Shown: positions 61,288-64,000 of the stretch, in pieces | Layout of the letters: each line of letters begins with the position of its first letter | Position numbering within the stretch: position 1 is the stretch's first letter | NCBI GenBank assembly: GCA_026874595.1 | Contig: CM049322.1 | Coordinates: 1,847,900 to 1,911,899, forward strand | Direction: 5' to 3' | DNA: 64,000 nt | Source of the DNA: Sipunculus nudus | Taxonomy: Eukaryota; Annelida; Sipuncula; Golfingiida; Sipunculidae | Notes under the pieces: generated by a model | Databases searched by the model: none | What the model saw: the letters and a program-made list of their open reading frames with translations, nothing else | What the model was told of the DNA's origin: nothing | Translations under genes and position numbers: made by a program

Positions 61288-62135
61288 GTTAGAGGAGAGG
61301 GGTCCTGAAGGGACAGTGGGGTTTCTGGCTGATTTAGTTTTATATTCTATGAGAATATGGCGAAACAACTGGTTTGTCAAATTTAAAGAAAAACAAGCAA
61401 ATTCGTGGAATTTATGTCTTCTGCTTCTGCCTCTTGTTGTCCCCTGCTGTTTTAGTTCTTATTACCCCATGATGATGTCTCCGCAATGAACATGGCCCAA
61501 AAGGGATTGTTTTTGAGCTGCTGTTCATAAATTTTCAGACTATAAAACCAATCCCAACCAAGGTATGCATAAGAGCAATCACTGATCCAAATTTGAATGA
61601 AATCGTATAATTTTAGGAAAGCTATCGCATGGAAACGAGACCTGACAGACAGACAAACCCAAATCAATGTCTCCCGTTCCGAGGAACTAGGGACAAATAT
61701 GCAGCACTTCAAAAGTTATATGGGTCGTAATAACTTTCCAACTCCTCCACGATTTTGGTAGAAAATAACTTGTGTTTCAAATTTCAGGGAGAGTATACAG
61801 TAATTGAGTTCACAAGATATCCTATACAATAATCATTGGTTGGAATTTAATAGCTGTTTTTGTAGTGATAATATGTGGGATGTAAGTTTCAGGAGCAGAA
61901 GACTTCTCGTTGATGATCTGATAATATAACAATCATGAATGGTTTATTCCTTTTCTTTATATACAAATGTTTCTGATATTCTTCTAAATAAACCTTTGTG
62001 AATTTGACATATCTTGCTGGCAATGGTCCTGGCTGTCTTAATTTTCTTCTGAATCTAAATATAACTAAAAAAAGTAAATAAATGGAACTGAATATAGTTT
62101 CTAACTTTAGTTCTATCTGTCCTTGTCCCAGGTCA

Positions 62136-62138
<3 letters not shown>

Positions 62139-62193
<55 letters not shown>
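62139..62193. repeat. (AT)n dinucleotide tract, ~55 bp (unit 3)
   Basis: Same locus as in unit 1, about 6 bp shorter. Two nearby G to A changes (CTAAATATAAC, GAATATAGTT on the plus strand) are private to this unit. Confidence 0.97.
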
Positions 62194-62199
<6 letters not shown>

Positions 62200-63330
62200 G
62201 TAAAGACAAGACAAATAAGATGAACTACTCCCATGTTAATTATACCCTGGTGATTATATTTCCTGCCAGTTTGCTAATCTCCAAATTCTAAATGTTAAAG
62301 ACAATGCACAACATCATTTACCCTCGAGAGACTACCTTGACACTCTCACTAATTAACTTTTACATTAACATTTGTGCATTCAAATATGAAAAGATTCCAG
62401 ACACGTAAATAAACATAATTGCAATAATAAATGTTATCAAGCTAAATCTGTGAAATACCTAATTGCTATATTGTAGTGAACTCTCCATATGAAGTGTATA
62501 GATGAAGTAATAACATATTTGTAAGAGTAAAAATAATTAATAATAATTAAATAAACGAGGAATAATAATGAATAAGTTATAAATAGATGAAATCATAATT
62601 AATGAACAAAGTAGGGACTACTGATGTATTTATCTCTAAAGTTAACATCTTGGTACCTAATTAATATCTGAAATCATACTTTTACCTGGTAACACTATAT
62701 TGCAAACACTGCAATCTACAGAAGCGGAAGAAACTAGTCATGATCAATAAAAAAATACAAGGTTTTAGGACACCAGATGATAAAAGGATTGTAATCATTT
62801 GAGGGTCTCAAAATAAAGGTTAAAATGGATGAAAATAAAAAAGGCCTACAGGCCTAATGCAAACCTGAGCAATGGGATATACACCACATATTATGCTTCA
62901 ATGCTGGACCATTACTTTTCAAGTACATGTGTAACATGTATATAAACAATGCAAGTACTAAACATTTTGAACAAGAAACAATTACACAAACATCACTGCT
63001 GAAACTCTGGCATGGGTGCACAAAACGCAAAAAAAGATTGTAGATGGCACCACCAGCTATACAACAAAGCTATCAGATATATATACATATGCCCAATTTT
63101 AGACTGATATATCAAACCCCTCCTGAGATATAAGCAGAGACATACACTGTGCAAAAGTCATTGTAGGTGGTGACAACTGTCTTGTGAACGAGAAAACCTT
63201 CAATGACGCATAGGCAGGTCAAAATATCAGGCCAATACATCAAACTTAACCTGAATTTGATGCACTGACCAGGCTTAGGAGAGAAAGGCAGTTGACCGGA
63301 TTAACTGTGACAATTTGCTGGCTCAAACTA

Positions 63331-63452
63331 CTGCACTGAGTGAACTCTTAACCAGCACCTGGCTATACTGAGTGAACTTTTGACCTGTACCTGGCTGCAC
63401 TGAGTGAACTTTTGACCTATACCTGGCTGCATTGAGTGAACTCTTGACCTGT
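63331..63452. repeat. 32-bp minisatellite, ~3.8 copies (unit 3)
   Basis: Same copy number and sequence by eye as in units 1 and 2. Confidence 0.9.
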
Positions 63453-63591
63453 TGCATAATCTGACACAGTTGGTAGTCTGCCAAAGCTATAAATAGACCC
63501 AGACTGACCTTTGGCCTGTTAGCAATCTGAAATAGTTGGCAGTCTTCCAAGCTGTTCATAGATACAGACACGATCTTTGCCTGCTTTTACC

Positions 63592-64000
63592 CCATAAAAT
63601 CTAAGAAAGTGCAGTTAGCCAAATAATAAACAAAATCCGATAGAGTTTTTAAGATGACTAATTTTTTTGCATAAAATTTGGTGATGCTAGCTCCTACCAT
63701 TTTCGAGATAGTATGGGTTAAGGTACATACGATTAATGGCCTTTTACATAAACGGTCAATGCAGGTGACGCCACCAATACCCCAATTTCAAATATGACTC
63801 CTATGACCAACATTTGCATGAAATATGATGATGATAGCTCCAGCCGTTTCTTATAATTTTAGTATGCTTTTTTTGGACAGATGACTAAGTTAAACTTCCT
63901 GTAACTCGGTCAAAAATCACTGAAATTGAACCATTAGGACAAACTTGAGAGGGATTGTTCCAGAAATCGTTTCTGTGAAATACTGGACAATTTGGCTGAG
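63592..64000. repeat. Cluster 2 of the dispersed repeat module (unit 3, cut by window end)
   Basis: Matches 43,535-43,943 of unit 1. The window ends inside the second module copy. Confidence 0.76.

Larger units (their letters stand above)
57413..64000. repeat. 10-kb tandem unit 3 (partial, 6,588 bp in window)
   Basis: Third direct copy, offset 20,057-20,062 from unit 1, cut by the window end inside repeat cluster 2. At about 59,804 it reads GTGGCGCCACCAATACC where units 1 and 2 read GTGGCGCATCCAATACC. The paralogous module at 43,708 reads GTGACGCCACCAATACC, so unit 3 keeps the older state there and units 1 and 2 share a change. Confidence 0.92.

Overview
The window is eukaryotic nuclear DNA, AT-rich and almost gene-free. 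Nothing looks bacterial or viral. Several dispersed repeats resemble families I associate with bivalve mollusc genomes: a TGACCT/GACCTTGACC repeat followed by AAAATCAATAGG, modules ending in a gacgacg...gcataagctcacaggttcg tail, and a GGGGCAGATCCAGG element. A bivalve or related marine invertebrate is therefore my best guess, from recall and not from a database search.

Region 1 (1 to about 37,528) is one continuous head-to-tail satellite array. It holds about 99 full monomers of roughly 377 bp plus partial ones at both ends. Two monomer classes alternate strictly, A (ATGGTCGGAAAACGC at its phase point) and B (ATGGTTGCAAATCGCC), giving a dimer of about 753 bp. Shared variants group the dimers into higher-order repeats (HORs): two 12-mers of about 4,518 bp, a 14-mer of 5,259 bp with a partial second copy, a 12-mer (4,511 bp) and 10-mer (3,759 bp) pair that differ by one aberrant dimer, and four full copies plus one partial of a 4-mer of 1,509 bp. 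Each monomer carries a block of usually four 11-bp repeats (TTTGCTTACGC-like) that gains and loses units. The alternation fails only at the decayed right edge.

Region 2 (37,352 to 64,000) is a tandem array of a unit of about 10 kb: 37,352-47,391 (10,040 bp), 47,392-57,412 (10,021 bp) and 57,413 to the window end (partial). By eye the units are nearly identical. Each begins with the last about 177 bp of forward satellite, followed by one diverged satellite monomer in inverted orientation. The array-to-flank boundary itself was therefore amplified. The rest of the unit is AT-rich sequence with clusters of dispersed repeat modules, a variable (AT)n tract, a 32-bp minisatellite, an excellent match to the CTCF consensus, a small CpG-rich promoter-like patch with two weak exon candidates, and a G-tract transposon-like fragment. 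The joint between units is a patchwork of short copied pieces.

No confident protein-coding gene was found. The open frames in the satellite and the 10-kb units are mostly by-products of repeats. The main interest is architectural: a dimer-based HOR satellite ending in an inverted joint, next to a CTCF-motif-bearing macrosatellite that carries the array edge in every copy.
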